From DATJBF01 sp035516795 (GTDB lineage: Bacteria; Verrucomicrobiota; Verrucomicrobiia; Palsa-1439), in the NCBI GenBank assembly GCA_035516795.1, contig DATIZX010000143.1:1-64000 (forward strand): a stretch of DNA of 64,000 nt, read 5' to 3'. Every line of letters starts with the position of its first letter. The first letter of the stretch is position 1. The position numbers were made by a program, and so were the translations under genes. A model generated the notes under the pieces. The model did no database searches, was not told the origin of the DNA, and saw only the letters and a list, made by a program, of their open reading frames with translations. Of the stretch, positions 1 to 9,595 are shown in pieces.

Positions 1-627
1 CTCCGCGCTCGTCACGAAATAAGGGGAGGAATACCCTTTGTCGAACTGCATGCCTTCGACCACGTCGAGCGTCGTCTCGATGGACTTGGCTTCCTCAACT
101 GTGATCGTGCCGTCTTTGCCGACCTTGTCCATCGCGTCCGCGATGATGTTGCCGATGGTCTTGTCGCCATTGGCGGAGATGGTCGCCACCTGCTGAATTT
201 CGCTGCGATCCTTGACTTTCTTGCTTTGCTTCACCAGTTGCTCCACCACCGCATCGACCGCCTTGCCGATGCCGCGTTGCAGGGCCATGGGGTTGGCTCC
301 GGCCGTGACGTTGCGCAGACCTTCCCGATAAATGGATTCCGTCAACACGGTCGCCGTGGTCGTGCCGTCGCCCGCGACATCGCTGGTCTTGCTGGCGACT
401 TCTCGCACCATCTGAGCGCCCATGTTTTCCCACGGATCCTCGAGTTCAATTTCCTTGGCCACCGTCACCCCGTCCTTGGTAATGGTCGGCGAGCCAAACT
501 TCTTGTCGAGCACCACGTTGCGGCCTTTCGGCCCGAGCGTGACCTTGACGGCCCGGCTCAATTTCTCGACACCACGCAGCAGTGCCTTGCGCGCGTCTTC
601 CTCAAACATCAATTGCTTTGCAGCCAT
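1..627 (-). CDS. groEL: Chaperonin GroEL, 5' part (cut by window edge)
   Basis: This is the N-terminal 209 codons of the 60-kDa chaperonin; the rest lies beyond position 1. GroEL forms the double-ring cage that folds cytosolic proteins with GroES and ATP. The start ATG is at 625-627. The reading gives MAAKQLMFEEDARKALL, then VTLGPKGRNVVLDK and the ATP-binding GDGTTTATVL signature of the equatorial domain, and runs into the apical domain (EGMQFDKGYSSPYF). It follows groES by 26 bp in the same direction, after dnaK, so the three are probably one heat-shock transcription unit. Identification is secure. The missing 3' part prevents checking the C-terminal GGM-type tail. Confidence 0.97.
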   Translation of the reverse strand, partial: MAAKQLMFEEDARKALLRGVEKLSRAVKVTLGPKGRNVVLDKKFGSPTITKDGVTVAKEIELEDPWENMGAQMVREVASKTSDVAGDGTTTATVLTESIYREGLRNVTAGANPMALQRGIGKAVDAVVEQLVKQSKKVKDRSEIQQVATISANGDKTIGNIIADAMDKVGKDGTITVEEAKSIETTLDVVEGMQFDKGYSSPYFVTSAE

Positions 628-653
628 GTGGAATCACTCCTTTTGTATTTGCG

Positions 654-941
654 TTATTCAATCACGCCGAGGATGTCGTCCTCGCGCATGATCAGGTAAT
701 CTTTGCCATCAATCTTGATCTCGGTGCCGCCGTATTTGCTGATGAGCACACGGTCGCCCTTTTTCACTTCGAAAGGGATCAGCTTGCCGCTGTCGTCCCG
801 TTTGCCTGTCCCCACCGCAATCACTTTGCCTTCTTGCGGTTTCTCCTTGGCTGTGTCGGGGATGATGATCCCGCCCTTCTTCACTTCCTGTTCTTCGACC
901 GGCTGCACCAACACCCGGTCGCCCAACGGTTTTACGCTCAT
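654..941 (-). CDS. groES: Co-chaperonin GroES
   Basis: A 95-residue co-chaperonin that caps the GroEL cavity. Length and sequence match the family throughout: VKPLGDRVLVQP at the start, the mobile-loop region with KKGGIIIPD, the EGKVIAVG strand, GDRVLISKYGG, and the C-terminal YLIMREDDILGVIE. It lies between dnaK (118 bp upstream) and groEL (26 bp downstream), all on the minus strand. I looked for a CIRCE operator (TTAGCACTC-N9-GAGTGCTAA) upstream of groES and of dnaK and saw none, so HrcA control is not supported here. Confidence 0.97.
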   Translation of the reverse strand: MSVKPLGDRVLVQPVEEQEVKKGGIIIPDTAKEKPQEGKVIAVGTGKRDDSGKLIPFEVKKGDRVLISKYGGTEIKIDGKDYLIMREDDILGVIE

Positions 942-1059
942 GGTTGTTCCTGATTCCTCCAGTTTGGTTTGTCGTTTGAATTTCAGCCTTGCGGCGGCGG
1001 GCTGTATTCGTCACCGCCGCTCCTCCGTGTCGACGCTTGTGTCGCGCCGCCAGAAACCC

Positions 1060-3036
1060 TTACTTCTTCTTATCTTCGTCCACCATCTCGAAATCCGCAT
1101 CCACGACGTCGCCTTCCTTGCCGCCGGCCTTCTTTTCGCCCGCACCCGGTTCGGCCTGTGGCTCACCAGCCGCACCGGTCGCCGCACCCGCTCCGGACGC
1201 GCCGGCTTCACCGGATTTTTCGCGGACCTTCGCATAGATGTCCGACGAAATCGCATGCCACGCCTCGGTCAACTGTTCTTCCGCGTGTTTCATGTCATCG
1301 AAGCTCTCACGCTTCAGGGCGTCCTTGACCTTTTCAATCGCGTCTTCCAGTTTCTTCCGCTGATCGCCGCTGATGACGTCTTTGTGCTCCCGCATCAACT
1401 TCTCGGTCTCGTACACCCGGGCGTCGCAGCGGTTCTTCAACTCCACCTGTTCGCGCAGCTTCTTGTCTTCCTCGGCGTGAGACTCAGCTTCCTTGCGCAT
1501 CTTTTCGACCTCGTCCTTGCTCAAACCGCTTGAAGCCGTGATGGTGATTTTTTGCGATTTGCCCGTGCCGAGATCCTTGGCGGAAACATGCAGGATGCCG
1601 TTGGCGTCGATGTCGAACGTCACCTCGATCTGGGGCACGCCGCGTGGCGCGGGCGGAATATCGGTCAGGTGAAAACGGCCAATTGTCTTGTTGTCACGCG
1701 CCATCGGGCGTTCGCCCTGTAGCACGTGAACCTCGACGCTGGTTTGGCTGTCGGCTGCGGTCGAGAAAATTTCGCTCTTGCGCGTCGGGATCGTCGTGTT
1801 CCGGGGAATCAACGTGGTAAACACGTTGCCCAGTGTCTCGATGCCCAGCGACAACGGCGTAACGTCGAGCAGCACGATATCCTGTTTGACCTGCCCGGTG
1901 AGCACGCCGCCTTGAATCCCGGCGCCCACGGCGACCACTTCATCGGGATTGACGCCTTGATGAGGAGCTTTGCCGATAAGCCCGCGCGCGGTCTCGATCA
2001 CCTTCGGCATGCGCGTCATCCCGCCCACCAACACTAATTCGTCTACCTTGGCCATTTCCACCTTGGCGTCGCGCAGGCACGCCTCGACCGGCTTGATCGT
2101 GCGGTCAATCAAGTCGTCGCAAAGCTGTTCGAGCTTGGCGCGCGTCAGTTTTTTGACGACATGTTTCGGTCCGCTAGCATCGGCCGTAATGAACGGCAAG
2201 TTGATCTCATACTCCATGGCGCTGGAGAGCGCGATTTTGGCCTTCTCGCTTTCCTCCTTGATGCGCTGCAGAGCGTCGGGTTGCTTCTGCAGATCGATTC
2301 CCGTCTCTTTCTTGAAATCATCGATAATCCAGTTCATTACCCGCTCGTCGAAATCGTCACCGCCAAGGTGCGTATCGCCATTGGTGGCCAACACCTCGAA
2401 CACGCCGTCGCCGATGCTCAGCAAAGAAATATCAAACGTACCGCCACCCAAATCGTACACGGCAATATGCTCGTCCTTTTTCTTGTCGAGGCCATAAGCC
2501 AGCGAAGCCGCGGTCGGTTCATTGATAATGCGCAAAACTTCGAGGCCCGCAATCTTGCCCGCGTCCTTTGTGGCCTGGCGCTGCGCGTCGTTGAAGTAGG
2601 CGGGAACGGTGACGACCGCCTGCGTGATTTTTTCACCCAGATACGCTTCCGCATCGGTCTTCATCTTGCCCAGGATCATCGCGGAAATCTCGGGAGGACT
2701 GAACGTCTTCTCCTCATTCCCCACCCTAACTTTGACGGCCGCGTCTCCGTTGGAGGTGCGTATGACTTCGTAAGGGACGCGCTTCCGCTCTTGTTCTACT
2801 TCTTCATATTTTCGCCCCATGAACCGTTTGATCGAATAGACGGTGTTCCTAGAGTTCACCACACTCTGGCGTTTAGCGGCTTGACCAACCAGTCGTTCGC
2901 CGGATTTCGTAAACGCGACAATGGACGGCGTCGTACGCCCGCCTTCCGCGTTCGGTATAACCACGGGCTCCCCGCCTTCCATGACAGCCATACAGGAGTT
3001 GGTTGTCCCTAAATCGATTCCTAAAACTTTCGCCAT
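1060..3036 (-). CDS. dnaK: Molecular chaperone DnaK (Hsp70)
   Basis: A 658-residue Hsp70. The ATPase domain starts with MAKVLGIDLGTTNSCMAVMEGG and carries the phosphate loop VYDLGGGTFDISLL and the adenosine motif LVGGMTRMP. The substrate domain follows the interdomain linker DIVLLDVTPLSLGIET. The C-terminus is a low-complexity Gly/Ala lid tail ending in an acidic segment with VDADFEMVDEDKKK, like the EVKDDKK tails of bacterial DnaK. I start at the ATG at 3036 rather than 69 bp upstream because the family N-terminus begins there and AGGAG lies about 10 bases before it. It is followed by groES and groEL. GrpE and DnaJ, its usual partners, are not nearby. Confidence 0.97.
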   Translation of the reverse strand: MAKVLGIDLGTTNSCMAVMEGGEPVVIPNAEGGRTTPSIVAFTKSGERLVGQAAKRQSVVNSRNTVYSIKRFMGRKYEEVEQERKRVPYEVIRTSNGDAAVKVRVGNEEKTFSPPEISAMILGKMKTDAEAYLGEKITQAVVTVPAYFNDAQRQATKDAGKIAGLEVLRIINEPTAASLAYGLDKKKDEHIAVYDLGGGTFDISLLSIGDGVFEVLATNGDTHLGGDDFDERVMNWIIDDFKKETGIDLQKQPDALQRIKEESEKAKIALSSAMEYEINLPFITADASGPKHVVKKLTRAKLEQLCDDLIDRTIKPVEACLRDAKVEMAKVDELVLVGGMTRMPKVIETARGLIGKAPHQGVNPDEVVAVGAGIQGGVLTGQVKQDIVLLDVTPLSLGIETLGNVFTTLIPRNTTIPTRKSEIFSTAADSQTSVEVHVLQGERPMARDNKTIGRFHLTDIPPAPRGVPQIEVTFDIDANGILHVSAKDLGTGKSQKITITASSGLSKDEVEKMRKEAESHAEEDKKLREQVELKNRCDARVYETEKLMREHKDVISGDQRKKLEDAIEKVKDALKRESFDDMKHAEEQLTEAWHAISSDIYAKVREKSGEAGASGAGAATGAAGEPQAEPGAGEKKAGGKEGDVVDADFEMVDEDKKK

Positions 3037-3283
3037 TTGATAAGTGCTCCTCTCTGAGCAGTGAAATTCGCCAAAGCACTTAGCAAAGCCGGTGCCATGG
3101 CTCATCGACTTGCCGCTAAGATGTTACGTCTGTGACACTTGGAACGAAGACGCCCAGGTGATTCTCCTGTGTCATGTCCCATTTTCTTGTCCCACTCGAT
3201 CCACTTGTCTGCGCCAAGAGCGCCATTGCGGCACACTTCCCAGTTAGCATAAATTGCTCGACGAGTGGCGAACTAAAGGTCGT

Positions 3284-4408
3284 TCAGCCGATCTTGAATC
3301 CGAGCGCGGAGAACTTCGACCGGAGAGAGTCGCTCGCTCCGCGCAGAACCAGGGTCGTATTGAAGAATTCGCGGCGGATGGGATATTCGGCCCGCAGCCG
3401 GTCAAAGGCACGGATGTTTGCCCGCAGCGCAGCGTCGTCCGCGGTGATATCGTAAACGTGTCGCACAACCCGGCGCTGCACTTCCTCCTCATCCTCTCCA
3501 CTGCTGACAGTCAGTTCAATCGTTGGCACTTCCGGCGACGGCAGCGACGGTTTCCACAGCGGTTGAACCCCAAAAAAACTACACACGGCCTGGTAGATCA
3601 TTTGTACGCCATTGGCCTTGCCGTCGAAACTGTACCCGGCAATGTGCGGCGTGCCGATGTCCACCACATCCAAGAGTTCTGTCAAAATATTCGGCTCATT
3701 CTCCCACACATCGAGTACCACGCCGCCGATCCATTCGCCGTCGATCGCCTTCAGCAACGACCGATTTTCCATTACTACCCCGCGCGCCGTGTTCATCAGA
3801 AACGGCCGGTCCGCCTCGAGCGCCGCGATCCGGTCCTTGTCGAAAAGATGAAACGTCGCATCCGGTCCTTCCCGAGTCAGCGGCACGTGAGTCGTGATGA
3901 TGTCGGCTTCCGCAAGAATGCGCTTCAGCGAAACGAACTGTGGCAGGTTTTCGGCGCGTTGCCGGGGCGGATCGTTCGGCAATACGTGCATCCCGAGTGC
4001 CTGCGCACAACGGACGACGCGCGAGCCGACGTTGCCGACGCCAATCACTCCCAAGGTTTTGTCGCGCAATCGAAATTTGTGACGGCGGGCCAACTCCAGC
4101 ATGGCGGCGACGATGTATTCGGCTACGGAATTGGCATTGCTGCCGGCGGCGCTGGCGAAACCGATGCCGCGTGACCGGAGGTAATCGAGATCGACGTGGT
4201 CGGTGCCGATGGTGGCCGTGGCGACAAATCGTACATGGCTGCCGTCTAACAGCGCAGAGTTCACCGGGGTGACGGAGCGAATCAGTAAAAGATCGGCGTC
4301 TCTGGTGATCGTGGCGGCGATTTGTCGTCCCGGCACGAAGAAAATTTCGCCCAGCGCACCGAACGCTTCGCGCACGAAGGGAATATTGGGATCGGCAACG
4401 ATTTTCAT
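3284..4408 (-). CDS. pdxB: Erythronate-4-phosphate dehydrogenase
   Basis: A 374-residue D-2-hydroxyacid dehydrogenase of the PdxB type, which oxidises 4-phosphoerythronate in the DXP-dependent route to pyridoxal phosphate. The N-terminus MKIVADPNIPFVREAF is typical of PdxB. The NAD-binding fold shows LGVIGVGNVGSRV. Substrate and catalytic segments follow: FVATATIGTDHVD, SNANSVAEYI, MNTARGVVMEN, and the catalytic-His region GTPHIAGYSFDGK. The C-terminal roughly 100 residues are the dimerisation extension that separates PdxB from SerA. The gene reads away from the glycosyltransferase pair starting 134 bp away. No other PLP-pathway gene is adjacent. Confidence 0.9.
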   Translation of the reverse strand: MKIVADPNIPFVREAFGALGEIFFVPGRQIAATITRDADLLLIRSVTPVNSALLDGSHVRFVATATIGTDHVDLDYLRSRGIGFASAAGSNANSVAEYIVAAMLELARRHKFRLRDKTLGVIGVGNVGSRVVRCAQALGMHVLPNDPPRQRAENLPQFVSLKRILAEADIITTHVPLTREGPDATFHLFDKDRIAALEADRPFLMNTARGVVMENRSLLKAIDGEWIGGVVLDVWENEPNILTELLDVVDIGTPHIAGYSFDGKANGVQMIYQAVCSFFGVQPLWKPSLPSPEVPTIELTVSSGEDEEEVQRRVVRHVYDITADDAALRANIRAFDRLRAEYPIRREFFNTTLVLRGASDSLRSKFSALGFKIG

Positions 4409-4542
4409 GCTGGTTGCGCCGGGACTGTAGCAATGATTCTGAGGATTGGACAGCTTTTAGCTGCGATGACGTGGCCGGCTGAATTGCCTGCAGCTCCGGT
4501 CAGCATTGTATCTTGCACGGAAGACAGTTATAACCCATCCGC

Positions 4543-5706
4543 ATGCGCATCATCGTGACCGGATTGGTCGGGCAATACGCATTTGGAGGGGTGGCTTGGG
4601 ATTACCTGCAATACGTCGAGGGTTTCCGGCGACTCGGCCATGAGGTCTTTTATCTCGAAGACACCGAGATGTGGCCCTATGACCCGATCAACAACACCAT
4701 CAGCGAAGACTGCAGCTACAACGTCAAGTATCTCGGCGGGGTAATGCAGAAACTTGGACTCGCCGGCCGCTGGATTTATCGAAACGCGCCCGACGGTAGT
4801 TATCATGGCGTCAGCGAAGACGAGGTGAAGAAGATCTGCACCAGTGCGGATATTTTTCTCAATGTCTCCGGCTGCGGGTGGTGGCGGCCAGAATACCTGC
4901 GCATTCCGAAGAAACTCTTCCTGGATTCCGATCCGATGTTCACGCAGGTGGCCCTCGCATCGGGGAAACAGGATGTGCTCGATCGGATTCGCTCCCACGA
5001 TTTTCATTTTACGTTTGCCGAAAACATCGGTGCATCAGATTGCCGAGTGCCGACGACCGGGTTGAGCTGGATTCCGACGCGACAGCCAATTGTGCTGGAT
5101 TGGTGGCAGTCTGAAAGCGGGGGAGCGAGACAGAATGAGCGCGATGTCTTCACGACAGTAATGAATTGGGTTTCATACAAAGGCTGCGAGTATGACGGTG
5201 AGACCTGGGGACAAAAAGACGTCGAATTCATGAAGTTCATTGATTTGCCGCAGAAGACAACACAAAAATTCGAGATTGCCATGGGCATGGGGCCGGGAAT
5301 GAAACGCCCCACCGAGCTTCTCCAGCAAAAAGGTTGGACGATTGTTGAGCCGAGCGAACGTCTACCAGATCCCTGGAGCTACCAGGATTATCTGCGCAGT
5401 TCGAAAGGCGAGTGGAGCGTGGCCAAGGAAGGTTACGTGAAGTCGCGGAGCGGTTGGTTTAGTTGCCGGAGCGCGTGCTACCTGGCGTTGGGTCGGCCGT
5501 GCGTCCTACAGGAGACGGGCTGGAGTAAAGTCTATCCCACAGGCGAGGGACTTTTTGCGTTCGACACCTACGAGACGGCTGCCGTGGGCATCGACGCCAT
5601 CAACGCCGACTACGCGAGGCATAGCGCGGCTGCGCGAATGCTGGCGGAGCAAGAGTTCGACTCCCGTAAGGTGCTGGGGGCCATGCTGGATCGGATCAAC
5701 GCATGA
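4543..5706 (+). CDS. GT-B-like glycosyltransferase family protein, copy 1
   Basis: A 387-residue protein with the layout of a retaining GT-B transferase: an N-terminal glycine-rich loop (TGLVGQYAFGGVAWDYLQYV) followed by RLGHEVFYLED, and a C-terminal half with RSGWFSCRSACYLALGRPCVLQETGWS resembling the sugar-nucleotide-binding region. No signal peptide or membrane segment is visible, so it should be cytosolic. The next gene is a paralogue; both contain GQKDVEFMKFIDLPQ and end in FDS(R/K)K followed by an A-M-L segment. The two genes overlap by 4 bp (ATGA) and are surely cotranscribed. Donor, acceptor and product cannot be read. The assignment is by fold pattern, so the precise family remains open. 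Confidence 0.6.
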   Translation: MRIIVTGLVGQYAFGGVAWDYLQYVEGFRRLGHEVFYLEDTEMWPYDPINNTISEDCSYNVKYLGGVMQKLGLAGRWIYRNAPDGSYHGVSEDEVKKICTSADIFLNVSGCGWWRPEYLRIPKKLFLDSDPMFTQVALASGKQDVLDRIRSHDFHFTFAENIGASDCRVPTTGLSWIPTRQPIVLDWWQSESGGARQNERDVFTTVMNWVSYKGCEYDGETWGQKDVEFMKFIDLPQKTTQKFEIAMGMGPGMKRPTELLQQKGWTIVEPSERLPDPWSYQDYLRSSKGEWSVAKEGYVKSRSGWFSCRSACYLALGRPCVLQETGWSKVYPTGEGLFAFDTYETAAVGIDAINADYARHSAAARMLAEQEFDSRKVLGAMLDRINA

Positions 5707-6872
5707 GAAAGCCCATCGTCATTGTTGCTGGTTATTGGGTCCGATATCCGCTGGGTGGACACGTGCTCGGCCTGCTCCACTTCCTGATTGGCCTGCAACA
5801 GCTCGGTTGTGACGTCGTGTTTGTCGAACATTTCGGCTGGCCGTCGGCGTGTTACAACGCACAGACCAATACCATGAGTGATGATCCGTCGTACGGTCTG
5901 GGAGAAACGCAGCGGGACCTGCAACGATTCCATTTGGAGAAGTGGTGTTACATTGATGCGGCGGGAGTCTATCACGGTTTATCTCGTGATGCAGTACGCA
6001 AACTTTGCCGTGATTCTGATCTTCTGCTCAGCCTGGCTTCAACGACCTGGCTCGACGAATTCCGGGAATGCCGAACACGCGCCTATGTCGATACGGATCC
6101 GGGATTCACGCAATTCGGCATGGTACCCACGGCTGGCCGCTCCTGCGCCGGCTATGCGTCTCCTCGCGATTTTCAGATTCACTTCACAATCGGCACGCGG
6201 ATTGGCCAGCCGGATTGCCCGATTCCTTCCCTGGGCTTTCGATGGCAGCCAATCCGATGGCCGATGGTCATGGAATTGGCGCCCTATCAGTACCTGCCGG
6301 AAGCCAGATTTTTCACCACGGTGATGAGTTGGCGCTCACGAAAGACCATCGTTTACAACGGCGTCGAGTACGGGCAAAAAGACGTGGAGTTCATGAAATT
6401 TATCGATCTGCCGCAACGCCTCGGGCCGATTTTCAAGATTGCTTTGGCCGGGCCGAATGCGCCGCGTGAGAAAATCGCCGCGGCCGGCTGGCGCATCGCC
6501 AATCCGCTTCAAGTGACGGCGACGCCCTGGACGTATCGGAATTACATTGCAGAATCACGCGGCGAGTTCGGCGTATCCGTGAATCTGGAGGTCAAAACAC
6601 GGAGTGGGTGGTTTGGAGACCGCAATGCCTTCTATCTCGCCATGGGGAAACCGGTTGTGATTCAGGACACCGGGTTTTCTGACTCGTTACCCTGCGGATT
6701 GGGCTTGCTCCCGTTCAAGAACGTGGACGATGTGGTCGCCGCCATCGAATCGGTGAACGCGAATTACGAGCGGCATTGCCGGACGGCGCGCGAAATAGCG
6801 GAAGAATATTTCGATTCCAAGAAGATTCTCACCGCGATGCTGCAAGCTTGCGGGTTGGAAGTGTCCGCTTAA
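5703..6872 (+). CDS. GT-B-like glycosyltransferase family protein, copy 2
   Basis: A 389-residue paralogue of the preceding gene, with a start overlapping that gene's stop (ATGA at 5703). The N-terminus shows VAGYWVRYPLGGHVLGLLHFLIGLQQLG and a VVFVEHFGWP strand. The conserved block GQKDVEFMKFIDLPQ and the C-terminal RSGWFGDRNAFYLAMGKPVV match copy 1. The two have diverged widely elsewhere, so the duplication is probably old and the pair may act as two transferases on one glycan. It converges on the GH-GT2 fusion gene with a 4-bp overlap of the two stop codons. No export signal is visible. Confidence 0.6.
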   Translation: MRKPIVIVAGYWVRYPLGGHVLGLLHFLIGLQQLGCDVVFVEHFGWPSACYNAQTNTMSDDPSYGLGETQRDLQRFHLEKWCYIDAAGVYHGLSRDAVRKLCRDSDLLLSLASTTWLDEFRECRTRAYVDTDPGFTQFGMVPTAGRSCAGYASPRDFQIHFTIGTRIGQPDCPIPSLGFRWQPIRWPMVMELAPYQYLPEARFFTTVMSWRSRKTIVYNGVEYGQKDVEFMKFIDLPQRLGPIFKIALAGPNAPREKIAAAGWRIANPLQVTATPWTYRNYIAESRGEFGVSVNLEVKTRSGWFGDRNAFYLAMGKPVVIQDTGFSDSLPCGLGLLPFKNVDDVVAAIESVNANYERHCRTAREIAEEYFDSKKILTAMLQACGLEVSA

Positions 6873-9595
6873 TTCGGTTTGACGAATTTCTTTGGCGCCG
6901 TGAGTTTGATGAGTCCGACTTGCCGGGCACAAAGATCCAATAAAGCGGTCGCCAGCCGCAGGCTGCGCCGGGCGCGCAAATAAAGATATCCAACCCAGAG
7001 GCCGATGAAGCCCAAGGGCAACATCGTGAAAGTCCAGAGCATCCACACCGGGATTCGGGCGACCGGTAGCATGATCGACCACCATAGCCGGGCGACGATA
7101 CACATGATCAAAGCGATCACGAACAGCGAGATCTTGCCGCGCAGCGTCCAGCCCGCCGAGAGTCGGGCGCGCAAAAGGCGTTTTTCACCGCCGTGATTTT
7201 CCGAGACGGTTTTCACCACGACTTTGCTAAAGCGATCGCCGAAGATGGTCACATCGTATTCGTCCCAGCCGCTATCCGTTCGCGATTGCCATTGATCGCG
7301 ATCGAGCAGTTCCAACAACGCTTCCAGGAACGACAAGCGTTCGATGCTCTTCTCGTTCCAGTAGTTGACGGTATGATTATATCCGAGCTTCTCATACTGT
7401 GCGGCCAGAGTGCGCACGGTCTGCCGTGCGGCGGGTGGTGTCTCGGAAAGATGCAGTTGTCGGGCATATCGGGGCCAACCGCGCACGATGGGCTGCAACA
7501 AATACAAAATCGCTACCAATGGCCGCGACCACCAACGTTTCTGCCAGGGTGGCAATTCGACCCGTGCTGCCGCCAGTGTCGTCACCGCCAGACTGGCGAG
7601 CACGGTGAGTACCGGCAAGGGCCACAAAGCAGGCCAGACCAGCGTCAGCAGGACGCCGCCGATGGTAAATACTACATGCCACTCCAAAGTCGTCGGCAGA
7701 GCCAAAACTCCGCCTGGTTCAGGTGTGTAAAGAGTCTGAAACAATGCGCTGCCAAACGTGCCGTGATAAATGACAAATTTGCCAAAGAAACCGGCAATCT
7801 TCGACGGACTGTAAATGCGGCCGCGCCAGCGCATGCCGCCAAGGCTGTTGAAGTATTCGGGATGCTTGCGCCGCAAAAGGGCCTCGGCGATGCCATAGCC
7901 GCGCTGCTGTTTGAGGTAGGCCGTGATGGTGTTGCGGCGATAGTGCCACACGAAACCCGAATGCGAGAACGCGATCTTGTTGCCGCGTTGCAGAAGCCGC
8001 CAACAAACGTCTACATCGTCGCCCGCTGCCCGGAACTGCGGATCAAAGCCGTGGATTTCCTCCAGCGCCCAGCGCCAGAAGGCCATGTTGCAGCCGGGGA
8101 TGTGCTCCGCGTTTCGGTCGTCGAGCATCACATGCGCCGGTCCGCCCGGAGCGACAGTCACGCACCCGGAGACCAGGCTGTCGCCCGGAGGGGGGAGATT
8201 GTGGCCGCCGATTGCGCAGGCATCCGTTTTCAACAAATCGCCAACGAGATAGTACAGCCAATCTTCGTCCGCATGACAATCGCTGTCGGTGAACGCCACA
8301 ATTTCGCCGGTCGATGCCTGGATGCCGGTATTGCGGGCGGCACTCAGGCCCAGATTCGACTGATGAATCGTTCGGACTTGCGGATAATGCGCAGCAATGC
8401 GCGCGGTGTCATCCGTGGAACCGTCGTCCACCAGAATGATTTCATAACTGGGGTAGTTCAGATGCGTGAGCGAATCGAGACACGCGGGCAGAGTGCGGGC
8501 GCCGTTGTAACTGGCCACGACCACGCTCACCTTTGGGTCACGCGGCAAGGAGTAGTACGGGGCACGTTTGTACTGTTCCGCCACCGCGTGAAACGACGGA
8601 CGCGGTTTGCGATCGGAGGTGGTCAACCCAAAGTACCAGTTTTCGATCTGGTGACCTCCTGTATGCCAGTCGTCCGTGAAGGCGAAGAGGAACATGCCGG
8701 CCAAACCCGCTCGAAAGGCGATTTCGATGTGACCGCTCAGGATTTGCGACTTGACGTCCTCGCCTTCGCGCATCGAGTCGATGCCAAACTCGGCCAGGAC
8801 CAGCGGTTTGTCGCCTGCGATGCTCTGCAACCGGTCCAGATAATTGGCAAAGGGACGCGGCTCATGCAGATAAACATTGAAGCTCACGAAATCGATGCTG
8901 GCGGGCTGGAGAAACTCGGTGGTCGGAAAATTGACAAACGTCACGAGCCGCTGGGGATCGATCTGCTTGACGATACCGGCCAGTTCATCAACGAATTCAC
9001 CAATGCGTTTCGCGCCGTACCAGCGCGCAATATCCGGTGGAATCTCGTTGGCGATGGTGAGCGCAAAGACGGCGGGATGACCCGCCAACGCCTCCGCCGC
9101 TTGACGCGTGGCTCGGCGTGCGAACTCGATGGTTTCGGGATCGTCAAGAAAGCATGTGTGTTTGGGCCAGTAATAATCCACCAGCAGCTTGAGTTCGTGC
9201 TTTTGAGCGAGATCGAGAAACCATCGGGGCGGCGCGTGATATATGCGGACGCAGTTCGCGCCCAATTGCTTCATCAATTCAAAATCTCGCTCAACCTGGT
9301 CGGAACCCGGAAAGGTGCAGCCGGTCTCGTCCGGTTTGAAGGGGCCATAGGTTACACCTCGGGGATAGAACTTTTGAGGCCCAAGCCGAAAAAACTTTCC
9401 GTCCGTTACCACTCGGGCGACCGGTGCCGATGCCGGTAGCGTCGGTCGGTCGGCAGCGCGGGATTCAACAGAGCGCCCGGCAGACCCTGCTCTTGGAGTT
9501 CCAATCAATTGGGAGGTTGGCACAAAATCCTCGCGCTCGAGGACTGCTCCTCGAGATGGGTAATCGAGGGTGTTTCTAACAAATAATCGTGCCAT
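6869..9595 (-). CDS. Glycoside-hydrolase-like barrel fused to GT2 glycosyltransferase, membrane protein
   Basis: A 908-residue two-domain protein. Residues about 60-345 resemble a clan-A (GH2/GH5-like) TIM barrel: YPRGVTYGPF at the first strand, LTIANEIPP with the probable acid/base Glu near residue 184, and LVLAEFGID with the probable nucleophile Glu near 269. Residues about 353-600 are a family 2 transferase: VSVVVASYNGARTL, ILVDDGSTDDT, a DSD motif near 437-439, and GDDVDVCWRL as the base region. After this come hydrophobic segments near 640-720 and again near 830-880, so the protein is membrane-bound. An ATG at 9595 is preferred over the in-frame GTG 12 bases upstream. The pairing suggests synthesis plus trimming or transfer of a surface glycan. 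That role is inferred. Confidence 0.8.
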   Translation of the reverse strand: MARLFVRNTLDYPSRGAVLEREDFVPTSQLIGTPRAGSAGRSVESRAADRPTLPASAPVARVVTDGKFFRLGPQKFYPRGVTYGPFKPDETGCTFPGSDQVERDFELMKQLGANCVRIYHAPPRWFLDLAQKHELKLLVDYYWPKHTCFLDDPETIEFARRATRQAAEALAGHPAVFALTIANEIPPDIARWYGAKRIGEFVDELAGIVKQIDPQRLVTFVNFPTTEFLQPASIDFVSFNVYLHEPRPFANYLDRLQSIAGDKPLVLAEFGIDSMREGEDVKSQILSGHIEIAFRAGLAGMFLFAFTDDWHTGGHQIENWYFGLTTSDRKPRPSFHAVAEQYKRAPYYSLPRDPKVSVVVASYNGARTLPACLDSLTHLNYPSYEIILVDDGSTDDTARIAAHYPQVRTIHQSNLGLSAARNTGIQASTGEIVAFTDSDCHADEDWLYYLVGDLLKTDACAIGGHNLPPPGDSLVSGCVTVAPGGPAHVMLDDRNAEHIPGCNMAFWRWALEEIHGFDPQFRAAGDDVDVCWRLLQRGNKIAFSHSGFVWHYRRNTITAYLKQQRGYGIAEALLRRKHPEYFNSLGGMRWRGRIYSPSKIAGFFGKFVIYHGTFGSALFQTLYTPEPGGVLALPTTLEWHVVFTIGGVLLTLVWPALWPLPVLTVLASLAVTTLAAARVELPPWQKRWWSRPLVAILYLLQPIVRGWPRYARQLHLSETPPAARQTVRTLAAQYEKLGYNHTVNYWNEKSIERLSFLEALLELLDRDQWQSRTDSGWDEYDVTIFGDRFSKVVVKTVSENHGGEKRLLRARLSAGWTLRGKISLFVIALIMCIVARLWWSIMLPVARIPVWMLWTFTMLPLGFIGLWVGYLYLRARRSLRLATALLDLCARQVGLIKLTAPKKFVKPN

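Noticed and set aside
3037..3160. CIRCE or heat-shock sigma promoter before dnaK
   Set aside because: No TTAGCACTC-N9-GAGTGCTAA and no CTTGAA/CCCCAT pair is present; only weak sigma70-like matches.
7193..9439. A 748-codon plus-strand open frame
   Set aside because: It is antisense to the GH-GT2 fusion gene, whose catalytic motifs are clear.
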